64,000 nt of DNA from Chrysemys picta bellii (taxonomy: Eukaryota > Chordata > Testudines > Emydidae), in the NCBI RefSeq assembly GCF_011386835.1, contig NC_088796.1:29653011-29717010 (forward strand). Reading direction: 5' to 3'. Below the pieces are notes generated by a model, which made no database searches, was not told where the DNA came from, and saw nothing but the letters and a program-made list of their open reading frames with translations. How positions within the stretch are numbered: position 1 is the first letter of the stretch; each line of letters begins with the position of its first letter. Position numbers and translations under genes: made by a program. Positions 23,615 to 36,300 of the stretch are shown here, in pieces.

Positions 23615-24944
23615 AATGTATGAGCTGAGTTTTGCTGCTTATCTGTCCTTCCTTTCACAGGAGTGGTGATAAAGAGCATAGTTTTAAGTTCAGATAGCAT
23701 TTTATCTGTATATTCCCACCCCTCCACCTTGGGAAAAATGAATAATAATTTCACCCTGTCAGTTAATTCCATTTCTATTAGACTGTGGTCTAAGAAGAAA
23801 AACTACTGTTTGGAGAATAAATGCCGTATCCTGGGTGTCCTGTCAAAATTTCTGCTTTGATCATTCATTTTGTCTATCTAAATTAAATTTTCCCCCTATT
23901 GGTACACTGAATACTTCACTTGGTATTCCAAAGTTTTATTGTTTTGCTGTGTGCTTGTTATACTGTTGCTGTGCTCCAACTCAGAGGTAGAATTTCACTG
24001 GTATCATTTGGGATTTGGGATCTTTCAGGATGAAGGTCATTATTATTAGTTTATCTATCTGCTGTGTTTTTGAGTTTACCTGTGAGACACACAATGATTT
24101 ATGAAAGCCACAACAGACACATTGTTAATGAGGATTAGGAATAATGCAAGTTCTTTTCCAAAATAATTTCAAAGCATTGTATTACTTTATGATAAATTAT
24201 CACTTGCTATCAAATGCATTTCAACCTATGGAAATAAATCCTTCATAAGGTGTGAGTGTGATCACCTGGCTTATGTAATTCACAGGAATTGGGGTACTCC
24301 TGACAACTCTGAGAACTAGTAATGGAAGCATGGAGCTAACTTGTCAGACTGATTCTTAACCGTTGAGGCTTGTACTATTACTCCATGGATGAGGAAAATG
24401 CAGCAATGAGGAAAAGATACAAAAAGTTTGGAAAAAGCAATTTCTGGAGGTTAAACTGCTTTTGAATATTTGGAAGTTATAAGAGCTGGGACTTGGGGTT
24501 TTTTCCTGTGGTTTTACATTAGCAGAATCCTAGTGGAATTTTACCTGTAATTCCAAGTTGCCTGTCTATTTATTATGTATCTTAGTTTCTACTTCTTATA
24601 GTAGACCTAGTGATAGCAAACAGAAATAGATTTCTTTAAGCAAACATTTTTATTTTTTCTGTTTGATGAGTTGGACATATTCTAAATAGGGCGTTTTCCT
24701 AAAAAAAAAAAAAAAAAACACACACCCCAAGGAGGGATCTGTTCTATGGAGAAATAGGATAGCAACAGCTTTCCACCAACTGGCATCTGCAAAGCCTAAT
24801 CCTCTGCCTAGAGACAAAATGTCTCCTTGTCATAACAATAGAGTTTTGTCCTCAGGCTTCCACTCCACCTTTTTATTTCCATCCCACTCCACTCCAAGAC
24901 ACAAGCATGTTAAATACTTCCTCACCTCCAGCAGCCATGTATGA

Positions 24945-25408
24945 GGTCTTGTCTATACTTGAAATGCTACAGCACTTCAGTGTAGACGCTACCTATGCCA
25001 ATGAGAGGGGTTCTCCTGTTGCAATAGGTCTCAAACTGGGGGTCATGACCCCTCAGGGGGTCACGGGGTTATTACATAGGGGATCGCAAGCTGTCAGCCC
25101 TCAACCCCTCAGTTATAATAGTGCTAAATATTTTTTTTTTTTTTTTCAGTATTTTTGATTTATAAGGGGGGTCACACTCAGGCTTGCTGTGTGAAAGGGC
25201 TCACCAATACAAAAGTTTGAGAACCACTGCAACAGGTAATCTACCTCACTGAGAAGCATTAGCTAGGTCAATGGAAAAAAATTTCTGTTGATCTAGTGCT
25301 GTCTACAAGGAGGCTTAGGTTGGCTTAACTATGTAACTTGGGTATAAATTTGTCACACCCCTAAGTGATGTAGCTGAGCTAACCTTCCTTCTTAGTGTAG
25401 ATCAGGCC
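24945..25408. mobile_element. GGTCTACACT-type MITE (Harbinger-like), copy B, split
   Basis: The ends are GGTCTTGTCTATACTTG and GTGTAGATCAGGCC, flanked by TGA on both sides (24942-24944 and 25409-25411). The 3-bp duplication is of the length used by PIF/Harbinger elements. It is interrupted by a hAT insertion. Confidence 0.7.
25028..25227. mobile_element. hAT MITE nested inside copy B
   Basis: The ends are GTCTCAAACTGGGGGTCATG and CAAAAGTTTGAGAACCAC, inverted. The flanking octamers TGCAATAG (25020-25027) and TGCAACAG (25228-25235) form a duplication with one difference. Confidence 0.75.
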
Positions 25409-27201
25409 TGAGAGTTAGCAAGCTTGGTAATGTCAGATGGATAGTAATGGGTAGGCTCAAGGGATCGCCTCATATTCAAAGGAGGAGGCCCTCTGATTCT
25501 AGTTGAGGAAAACCAGGCATTTAGAAGAAAGTTCTTCACAATTAATCTAATCTTTCATGGAACTCTGTGGATCTCCACTTTGTGCACCCACACCATATGC
25601 TTCTGTTACTGCAGCCACCATGATACATTAAACTAGAGATGCATTGCCAGCTCCAGTAAGATACTCTCTCTTCTGTTGTTCTCCCACATGCTATTCCCCC
25701 ACGTACTTAGCACCTAAGTACAGATTAATCACTAACTATAGATATGAAATGTCATGAAGGAAACATCTTTGATGTGACTATTGCCTGGCACCCTATCCCC
25801 AAGCAGGAGAAAAGGTACAAAGACTCCATAAAGACACATTCAAACTTGGTATCTTTATCTTCTGTCTGGAACCAATTGTTCTTTGAGCTGAATTAAATTA
25901 ACTCAAAAGACATTAAGTTCCTGCATTGGTTCAGATTTGCTTCTGAAGAAAGTTTGGGGCTGCAGCAGAGGGCTTTCCTTTCAACACCCTTCAGTAGTGG
26001 GAGTCTTCTTGGGAACTCGTTTTGTACAGTTTCACAACATCCTAGGTTAGGTGCAGAGGCTTATTCCAAATTTCTTTGCTGCTGTACCCCACAGAATATT
26101 TCTGCTTAAATAGAGCCTTAAAGGACTTAAGAAGGAGATTCTCCTCTCCGATTCACCTGGTTGAATTGAGCAGAATGATTTTATACTTCTAACATATGAA
26201 GAGCTCCCATGGGCCTCTGTGTGAGAGCCACACCTGTAGGGAGAATAAAACATCATAGATGGGTACTGCCATGCAGATCTGAAAGAATTTTGCCTAAAGT
26301 TATTTGATTGAAATGCTTGCAGTTGTAATTATCTGGAGTGTCTCTCCAAAGGTATTAACACATACCCAGCAGATTAACATCCATTGTCCATGTTTTAGGG
26401 TAGATTTTCATGATCTTTTCTGGTTGGTGACCCCTTAAAGTCAAAACCTTTCACAGCCCTCTTCCACTTACTATAAAAGTATCAGATAAGCCTGTATGAC
26501 TTATTTGTGTGTATATTTTGAGAGGCTGACAGAGAATAGTAGATCCTGAACGGTAGGGTTGTGCGGGAAGTGAGGGAGTGAGATTTTCTTTGCTTTAGAT
26601 AGTAACCAAATTTTCAATCCTTTGCAACTCCCCTGAACTCGTAGGTGAAGAAACATTTCCTTAGTGGATACCTACTTCCTTCATTCCTCTACCTTCTTTA
26701 AACATCTTCTCTTCACTGAATAGAAAATTAACTTAATCTGTGAGAGTATTGAAGAGCCATCCTCCATCAAATGGATTAGCAGAGTTCCTCAAAGTAACCG
26801 TATCAAGATGCTGGTAATTAGCTTGCCAAATTTTTGTTGAAATTCCAATAATCAGTTATGTTTCTGCCCCTTCTGATTGCTTTGAGGGAGGCAGATTTCT
26901 TTCCAATTTATAGAATGAAGAAGTAAACTTGCAAAAGTTTTAGTTTCTAATGTCTATAATAAAGCCATGTTTCTTTTTTGTTTACCGTAGTACCTCCTAT
27001 CTGCTAGCTACATTGAGATATACCTATTGTTGATCTAATTTGGTAGTTATTAACAATCACATTACTCTATTTCATGGCCCTTTTTTAAACACTGAATTTA
27101 ATTAAAGCATTATGCTAATTAGTTCATGTTTGTATGACACATTGAAGATGTAAAACATTGAGTACCGCAGTATTCTTAACTTCATTAATAATCTTTTGTA
27201 G

Positions 27202-27340
27202 AATGGTCAATTCACTATGGAAGCCGAAGAAACGATGGAATGCATTCAAGAATTCCCAGAACATTATAAAGTTATTTTGGATAGACTGAATGAACAGCGT
27301 GAGCAGGATCAGTTTACGGATATCACTCTGATTGTAGATG
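27202..27340 (+). CDS. ZNF131: ZNF131 exon 2 (start codon at 27217; BTB N-terminus)
   Basis: The acceptor AG ends at 27201 and 15 nt of 5' UTR precede the ATG. The exon encodes residues 1-41 plus one base of codon 42, beginning MEAEETMECIQEFPEH, and covers the first helix and strand of the BTB fold (DQFTDITLIVDG). The donor is GTACGT at 27341. A second ATG 14 nt upstream (27203) is out of frame and is reported as an overlapping upstream ORF. Confidence 0.95.
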
Positions 27341-30300
27341 GTACGTACTATCATACCAAATCTTCTGATACACAGATGCTTTGGAATTCTTCATTTTGAT
27401 TGACATAGATCAGACAATTGAAAATAAAGCATCAATGTATTTTATTCTCAACCTGGGCAGAACACAAATTATAATGTCTTCCAGTTTTATATAGCAGTAC
27501 TACAAATTGCAAGTAGACTTTCATCCTGAATGATGTAGCAGATGGAACCTTTCCCTAATTTTCAGATGTTATGCTGAAATAATCAGCAGCATTGAATAAT
27601 AGTGGTGTTTGTTTACTAGTGTTCATAGCAAAACAGAAATTCAGAATTAATTTCTTAATGCTTTGTCTAAACCAGCCTAGGCGGGAAGACTTACGCCCAC
27701 CATCAGCAGATGTAGATAGAAGGGGGGAAATAGCAAAACTCTTGTAACCTCATTTCCCTTCTTCAAAAGGACAGTCTGGTTGAACTCAGTTCTTTTCCTG
27801 TCCCTACCAGGTGGAGATAATTCTCTGTTACCAAAGAACTAAGAACTTTGTTTTGTTTTTCTACCATCTTTCTTTTGGTGAATTCCCTGCCTATAATCCA
27901 GTCCTTTTCTATCAGGATTAGTGCTTTACAGTGAAGTGTTCAGTTTAGGGTTTTTTTCCTTTTTCACTCACCTGAGCACTCTGAAGGGAGGAGACCGCCT
28001 AGCTTTGGTGTGTTTGGCCTCTTAATTAGCAAGCAAAAATGGTCCCACATGTAAACAGTCCTTTGGTTTTGATATATCCTAATACTCATCATTCATACCT
28101 ACATATTCTGGTCATTGGAACCTTCTCTTTGTTACATGGAAGAAGTTGGAGCGCCGACTTTGGGTGAACAGACCCTTCTACCCTTAGGACTAATGGAAAT
28201 TAAGTGTGACTGATGTCTTATGAACCACTCTTATTAATCTGAGTAAATAGAGCTTCTTTTCCAAACAAGGGGTTGGGTATACACCTCTACCTCGATATAA
28301 CGCTGTCCTTGGGAGCCAAAAAATCTTACTGCGTTATAAGTGAAACTGCATTATATCGAAATTGGTTTGATCCTCCAGAGTGTGCAGCCCCACCCCCCGG
28401 CGCGCTGCTTTACCGCATTGTATCTGAATTCGTGTTATATCGGGTCGCGTTATATTGGAGTAGAGGTGTATATTGATAGAAACTATTTTGGAATAATTGT
28501 CCTGTTTTTTTAATTGTGTTTTATTAATTATTTCCAAATAGTTGTTAAAGATTCTGTTATGGAGGGGGTTGTGTTTACGTTTGTTGGGACTTTCATACCC
28601 TAGAACTGGAGGACTCTTGCATAACTCAGCCTGAGGGGAAGCAATTAAACATGCTGAAAGCTATATGGGTCAGTGAAGGCCCAGGAAAATGTCTGCAGTA
28701 ACATACCATGCAACAAAGGGCATGCTCAGATTGCATTCTGCTACAATGTCTTCACATTCTGAATTCTGCAGCTTTCTTTATTCTGAACCCATTAGCATCT
28801 AGCATGAATGCGTGTATGTTGACTCAAAACATTTGATTTTTATCCATTTCCTTTTAGGTCACCATTTCAAAGCTCATAAGGCTGTCCTTGCTGCCTGCAG
28901 CCAGTTCTTCTACAAATTCTTCCAAGATTTCACTCAGGAGCCTTTGGTAGAGATAGAAGGTAACCTGTTGATATGACTTGTATGACCAAAATACTTATAG
29001 TTCTGTAATGTTAGTGCTACAGATTAATATGCAGGCTTTAGTGGTACTAACCACCTTGTCAAGACTTAGCTCAGTGGTGGTTGTGAGGTAGCTAATGCCA
29101 CCAGAAGGCAGTTTCTTTCAAAGATAACATCTGAAGGAACAATTTTGAGGAGAGGCTTTTTTCAGTGGCAATAGACACACAATGGAGACTGCTGACTCTC
29201 TAAACTTCAGTACTAGCCACTTTAGCAGAAGGGGACTAGCAACCTTTCCAGTGATGAAGATAATGATCTGTTTTACATTATGGGACCTATAGTTCTACTA
29301 TTAAACATGGCACAAACCTGAAGAAGCTGCATCAGACTCCATTGCATGCAGCTGTAGACTTTCTGAAGCCTATGAGAATATCTCATGAAGGTGATCTGCA
29401 AAATGCAATAAGCAGGACATTGTGAACTAAAATTTAGATGGTGAAAGATTTGTTAGCAAAATTTACTTCTTATACATGTGAAATGTAACAACTAAAATCT
29501 GAAGAATTGCAAAAAACCAATGTATATTTACTTCTAAACAGGTGTAAGTAACATGGCATTTCGACACTTAATTGAGTTCACCTACACAGCAAAATTAATG
29601 GTCCAAGGTGAAGAAGAAGCAAATGATGTTTGGAAAGCAGCTGAGTATCTACAGATGTTAGAAGCTATTAAAGCACTTGAAATCAGGTAAGCATGTCATT
29701 TTTTCCATTCATATTCTAGAAACATGGAATACAATATCTGAGGAAGATTCTTGGCAGGATTGGTTGCCAATATTGTACAGCGCTGTTTCTTCTCCTCCTG
29801 GAACCTGAGTAGTAGCTGTAGAGTCCTCATCCATCTCTTCTTCCCAAAGTCTGTAGCCTCCTCCTGTGAAGGTGTGATGGAAACCATAAAGGGTAAAACT
29901 GAGCCTCAAACTCTGTGAGCTGGAACTTGGGGACATGGCTCGCAAAGCCTGAGAAGGTATGAGAAAAACAGAGTACAATCCTTGGGTGCCCTTCCCTTCT
30001 CACTGCTCTCCGGAGGACCTTCTCTGCCTTCCCATTCTTGGAGTTCTGCTGTAATCTTCCCTTTGGCTATAAGCACTGTTTCTCTCTCTATGAGAAGGAA
30101 GCCCATAACAGCCACCCCTACTTCCCATTCTGGAGTTCACACAGGAGTTTCTGCAAGCTTGAGGAACATGAGGGGAAGCTGCTGTTTCCTTCCTATCCCA
30201 CCACAAGGGTCTTTTCCACACCAGATAACATGTTCATTAACATTCAGCATAGTGGAGAGCAGACATAGGCCTATAATTCCTGCAATAGTAATATTTACAC

Positions 30301-33300
30301 ATCCTGTATTTTAAAAAAAAGTTGAAGTTAAATAAAGCTTGGTCACACTGCAGACTAGAAGCAGGGTTTTCAACATCAATATTTATTTTAAAATATTTGC
30401 CCTATGCTTAAACTTTGCTGCCAATAAATATAGGGAAGAAGTATGGTCTTGTGGTAATCGCTGGGATTGGAATCAAGACTGCACAACTTCACTCTTGGAT
30501 TGAAAAGACACTATCAGGATAAAAATGCATATTAAAAGACAAAAAAGTTACTTATATTGTAAATAGCTGCTGAGATTATTCACACTGAAAATAGTATAAA
30601 GCTAATATTACTACAGTAGAACCTCAGAGTTACGAACACCAGAGTTATGAACTGACCAGTCAACCACACACCTCATTTGGAACTGGAAGTATGCAATCAG
30701 GCAGCAGCAGAGTCCAAAAAAAAATCAAATGCAGTACTGTGTTAAGCATAAACTACTAAAGAAATAAAGGGAAAGTAGCATTTTTGTTCTTTATAGTAAA
30801 GTTTCAAAGCTGTATTAAGTCAGTGTTCAGTTGTAAACTTTTGAAAGAATCACCAGAACGTTTTGTTCAGTTACAAATGTTTCAGAGTTATGAACAACCT
30901 CCATTCCCGAAATGTTTGTCACTCTGAGGTTTTACTGTATTTATAGTTCCTTTACTTATTACAATTCTCTCAGCTTGGAAAATAGAGAGAGTATAGTAGA
31001 GTTTTATTTAGGGCCAGTTTCAGGATCTAAGGCAATAATGTAATGTTACAATAATTTGGGTTGCTAAAGTTGCAAGGAAATAACTATTTGCTTTTAAAAA
31101 ACAAAAAACTTGTTTAATAGTTTTAGGAATATCTTAATTAATCTTGGATTTAGTTTCTTCAAAAATAATTTTTTTACAACGTTTTGGAGCTAAATTTAAC
31201 TGGACAGTGTCCATTTAATTTCACTGTTTACCCATCTTTAAACAAGGTGTTGAGGCAAAAATAATATTTTATAATGTTACTAAAGCGGGGCTGAATTTTT
31301 CAGATGAAACTTTTTTCACTGAAAAATATAGATAATGGGTTGATAAAAGCATTTTGAAAATTCATATACATTTTGGCAAATTGTTCCAGCTAAAATAAAA
31401 AAAAAAAATTGGAAATGTTGAAACAAACCATTTCAACATCAAAAAGGAACATTTTGATTTTTCAGACTACATTCACAAGGGGATATGGACCCATTGATGA
31501 AGGTGACATTGTCCTCCTTATGCCATATATTCATTGGAGCAGGGATGGAATATGGATATTCCCCCCCCCTCCTCCCAGGTGAGTGCCCTAACCACAGGCC
31601 ACCACCATCACCTCCTCCTCTGTTTGTTTTTTGAATTCCTTTGCTTTTTATTAAAAGGCCCAGACAAAATGTTTCCGACTTCCAATTCACTGAACATTCT
31701 GGAAACCTGAACTGATTTTTTTTTTTCTGAATTTTCAGAATGGCCAAAAACCCATTATTCGCACAACTCTAATGTTACTATGAGCTAAACTCTTTTGGCT
31801 TTAATGGGAGGGGAGTGTGGAGAGGGGATGCATAGTGAGTTCCTTACCTCACAGATCTGCTAGAACCTGCATTTATTGAGCTTCAAGTCATACTAAAAAG
31901 CTCCTGTTTTATCAGGCATTTCTAAGATATTGTTTTCAATTTTATATGGATTTTATTAGTTAAATGCTATATCAAATAAAACAAAGTACATTTAGATTCT
32001 CAAATGAAATGTGCTATGTAAATGCATCACATTATGGTTTAAGCCCTCATTAACATTTTATATAAAGGGGGAAGGGATAGATTGGCCTTCGCTCTTCACT
32101 ACTCTGTAAGAGATCTGGATGCTCTTGCTTATCCTGGCTTCGTACTTGCAGGCTGGGCTGACAGGAATTAGGATTGTGGTAAGGAAGTATCACTGTAACG
32201 CTCCACCGTGCCAGCACTTACCCCTATGTTATCATTCTGTGGACTTGGAACCAGGACATAACCCGTCTCCTCCCTCCGCAACCAAAATAGTTGAATTGGT
32301 ATACAACTGAGTGTGGACCAGTCCTAGACACCACATAAATCCCATCCAGTTCCTATTTTGAGAACTAAAGTCCTCGAGCTGGCCCTTTGCATAGGGGTGA
32401 ATTTCATATTTAGTGCTGGGAGGCTTTGGTGCGCCGGTATAGTATGATGGATTTTGTGCTGCAGGTCTTGCAAACCAAATCTCACCACCACCATCTCCTG
32501 CTGGGTCCTTTTGGCTTCTCCACTTGTATTCATCTACAGCAGCCTGACGTTCCTGGGATCCAACACCTTTGCTCAGGGCCCTGGACTGAGGGGGGGTAGT
32601 TTTCACAGACATCTTACCAGTTGCAGTGTTTTCTTCTCCTTTGAGACCGAATGCATAAAATATGTGCACAACAGTAGTTCTCTTTAAAAGATGACTTATT
32701 AAAATAGAGAAAAAAGTGGAATTATACTGTTTACTCAATATCTCTAGATTTACACTTCACATAACCTAAACTAGATAAGGCATTCTCAGGTACAGAGGTG
32801 ATGGACAATCTTAATGGTTCAGCAGTAAAGACTAAGGATTAGTGCATTTCTGAATCTACAATGTAACCATCTGCATGGTGTTTCAGAACATGCATTCTCT
32901 TCAAACACTTTATTACTGATTTATTACATACTTTGAATAATCTCGTGTAATTTCAGTGTATTGCAGGAATTATTACGTAGGTGGTTTTGGATCCTTATTA
33001 TGTTATATTACACACACTTTACAGGAACAAAGAAAATTCGGCACCACTAGAATCAAATACAACACAAGGTAAAAATAAAACCAAAAAGAGGAAGATAGCC
33101 GAAACCTCCAATGTCATCACAGAAACATTGCCATCTGCAGAATCAGAGCCTGTTGAAATTGAGGTGGAGATTGCTGAAGGGACAATTGAAGTGGAAGATG
33201 ATAGCATTGAAACCCTGGAAGAAGTAGCTTCTGCAGAACAGTCTATAAAGTATATACAGACTACGGGTACGTCAGACGAGTCTGCTTTGGCTCTTTTGGC

Positions 33301-36300
33301 AGATATCACCAGCAAGTACCGTCAGGGGGAAAGAAAATGCCAGATCCAAGAAGAAGGTGACAATGCAACTGATCCTACATGCAAACAGGTAGAAGGTATT
33401 GAAATTGTGGAACTTCAGCTGTCACACATGAACAATTTATTCCACTGTGAGAAATGTAACCGTTCGTTTAAATTGTTTTACCATTTCAAGGAACACATGA
33501 AAACACACTCCACTGAGAGTTACAAATGTGACATATGCAATAAAAGGTACCTACGAGAGAGTGCATTGAAACAGCACCTCACCTGTTACCACCTTGACGA
33601 AGGTGGAGCCAGCAAGAAGCAAAGACCTGGCAAAAAAATACACGTATGCCAGTACTGTGATAAACAGTTTGACCACTTTGGACATTTTAAAGAGCACCTT
33701 CGGAAACACACAGGTAACATTTCTGTATTTCTGGTATACATCTATTCCTTTGGTTTTGTGTTTTCCTGTTTTGTGGGACTGGGGGGAATAAGAGGGGAGT
33801 GTGTGCAAGATTTGTTACAAATATTATTTTTCTAATGCTGTATAGAATCGTGAGACTGAAGAATGCTAGAAATGCTGGGCTTCCACGAATGACAAAATGT
33901 AAACAATCTATTTACATAGCAGTGAAGGTAGATCTTAATGAATGCAACTTACTTAAAATATTGACTCACAAATTTCACTTAGCCACCTACTGAAAAATAA
34001 GCTTCCTAAAGAAATAAATGTGCTTTTAAATTTAGTATATTGTATTTGTTTCAAAAAAACAACATGCAAAGAGTGACACTCCTCTGAAAAACAAGTATCC
34101 AATTCAGGAATAAACTTGTGGAAACAAATTAACTTCCAGTTCATCAAAAAAAGTGATATTCAGTAGAAAATTCATTTGAAAAAAATAAGTCCACTAAGCA
34201 AACCTACCACACTGTATCAGAAACCAGCAGAAAATTCTTAAACCAATGCCTATTAATATAGTAGTTTGGGTAAGCAAGTTATGCAAATATAGACAACATA
34301 CAGTAGAAAATTAACTCTTTTGACACTTGGTATGTGATTACTTAATCCAGTGGAGTTACACTGATTAAAAAAAGCCCTGTGTAACTGAGATCAGAATGTT
34401 GCTTTTAGACTACAGTGGGTCATTACATTAAAGGTAACTTTTACCTTTTAAATTACTGCTTCATTTTTCCCTTCCTTATACAGAGATTAAGTGCCTCTAC
34501 CATGCTCCCTGTGGTCCTGCTGTTAAAAGAGTTACATTTTTATTACTTTACCATATTTGCAGTATTGAGTACCATACAAATAATTTATTAGCTCTGAGAA
34601 CGTGTGACAATTTGCATGGGCCCTGGTCCTTCAAACACTTGAGCATATTTGTAACTTTACCGAAATGAGTAGTCCAGTAACACGTTAGTGGGTAGATGTG
34701 GGGTAGCAGAACAGGTCTTCCAAAGCTACTATTCTAGGTTCTGACCTAGAACTTCTTTGCACCCTTATGCGAGATTCCTGGCCAATGGAGTAGTGGCTGC
34801 ACTCCTGTCTACTTACAACTAATGTAGAAAGGGTTTGAAAAAACCTCTTCCATGTCCAAGCAGTATAGAGAGGGCTTCCATTGCACACAACTCCATCTAC
34901 ACCCTTTTTGCCACCACCCAATGCTGAGCAGAGACATCAGTGGGCTTGTGTAGGCCCTCTGTAGTGTGGTAGATTTCATCCATTATGACCAAGCTATGTA
35001 TAAACTGATTATAGGTTTCTCTTGGAAAATGTTCATGACCGCTTTAAGGACAATATTTGGTCAAAAAGAACAGTAGTACTTGTGGCACCTTAGAGACTAA
35101 CAAATTTATTTGAGCATAAGCTTTCGTGGGCTGAAGCTTATGCTCAAATAAATTTGTTAGTCTCTAAGGTGCCACAAGTACTCCTGTTCTTTTTGCGGAT
35201 ATAGACTAACACGCCTGCTACTCTGAAACCTGTCAATATTTGGTCAGATTGCCAAAGTAGCTGGTATGTCGTTACACCTACTTTGGTGTTCTAACAAAAG
35301 GGCTTAGTTTAATGCCATTATACAGCAAGTATGTAGAAGGCATTTCCCATTTATTAATTACTGACATATCTTTCTGAATTTTCACATTAACGAAATAATT
35401 ATTAGAAGGAAAGCAAAGTTGGAATGTAAAAAAGAGGCAAACAAAGTAAAAGTAGTTAAACCCTTATGTACATTGTGCTCAGCTGGATAGTAGCACTCCA
35501 CTATTGTCCATTGAGATCTGTGAAAAGACTCTAGTTGATTTCAATCATCTTTGAATCAGGCCTAATATTTGGAGAGTACAGTGTGGCACATAGTATAAAA
35601 ACTGACCTTGAAGCAGAAGATGTAATTTTCTCCCCAAGGTATTTAACACTAATAATGTCGTACATTAACAATGACAAGATAAAAGCATATATAATGAAGT
35701 GACAAATTGACTTCAGTTGCTACAAATTAACAAATTTCCAATTAGTACTAATAACTGCATACAACTTAATTGTGGAAAAAGCTTTTCCTTCCTAGCTGAA
35801 GTTATAAGGCCAGCCATCAGCTGTCTTTGTCATAAGCTTCTAGAATGTGCTCTATGTATCTCTAAACCTAAACTGTTTTTGTTTAGATTAATCCTGTAAA
35901 GTACTAACTTCCAAAATTGTCATGGTAACTTATCAGACCAGGAAAAAGAATCCACTCACTCATCTCCTCTTTTATCATGATTTCTGATAAAGCGAAAATA
36001 ATGAAATTTCAATTGCCCATCATAAATTGCAATGGAATAGGTTTTTACTGAGCTAAATTAAAGCAATGTATGTATGTATAGTAGGACTAATTTGGTATGA
36101 ATCAGAATAAGAACAGTAGTTATTTGTTTTGTAACTAAGAGCAGTTAACTCATTATATTTGCCTAAGCATGATCTTGTTGCAAAACATGGGGGTCAGTTG
36201 ACAAAAAGAGGGACTGAACACCTACAACTCCCACTGCCTTTACTGGGAATTATGGATGCTCAGTGTCTCTCAGCATTGGGGTCTTCCTGAATTTTTAACT

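Larger units (their letters stand above)
20183..27201 (+). other. ZNF131 intron 1
   Basis: The intron runs from GTGAGT to a TTTTGTAG acceptor. Its first 400 bases belong to the CpG island and hold four phased ATTGG motifs. Further in are a TA microsatellite (21379-21398), an L3/CR1-like 3' end (about 22190-22580), a GT run (23594-23614), a poly(A)-CA tract (24702-24726) and a Harbinger-like MITE interrupted by a hAT element (24945-25408). I see no further gene in the remainder. Confidence 0.7.
29687..33024 (+). other. ZNF131 intron 4
   Basis: This is a 3.3-kb intron. It holds a Tigger-like MITE (30612-30939), an A/T-rich repeat with TTTTCAGA-type ends (about 31300-31780), and a minus-strand open frame (32232-32612). 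A plain A-rich stretch precedes the next exon. I see no other gene. Confidence 0.65.

Noticed and set aside
27342..27410. Continuation of the ZNF131 frame past 27340
   Set aside because: It ends quickly at a stop, while the donor GTACGT and the next exon restore the BTB fold exactly.
33714..33835. Continuation of the exon 5 frame into intron 5 as an alternative C-terminus
   Set aside because: It reads hydrophobic intron sequence after HTG. The canonical donor and the EKPF linker in exon 6 explain the structure better, though intron retention cannot be excluded.
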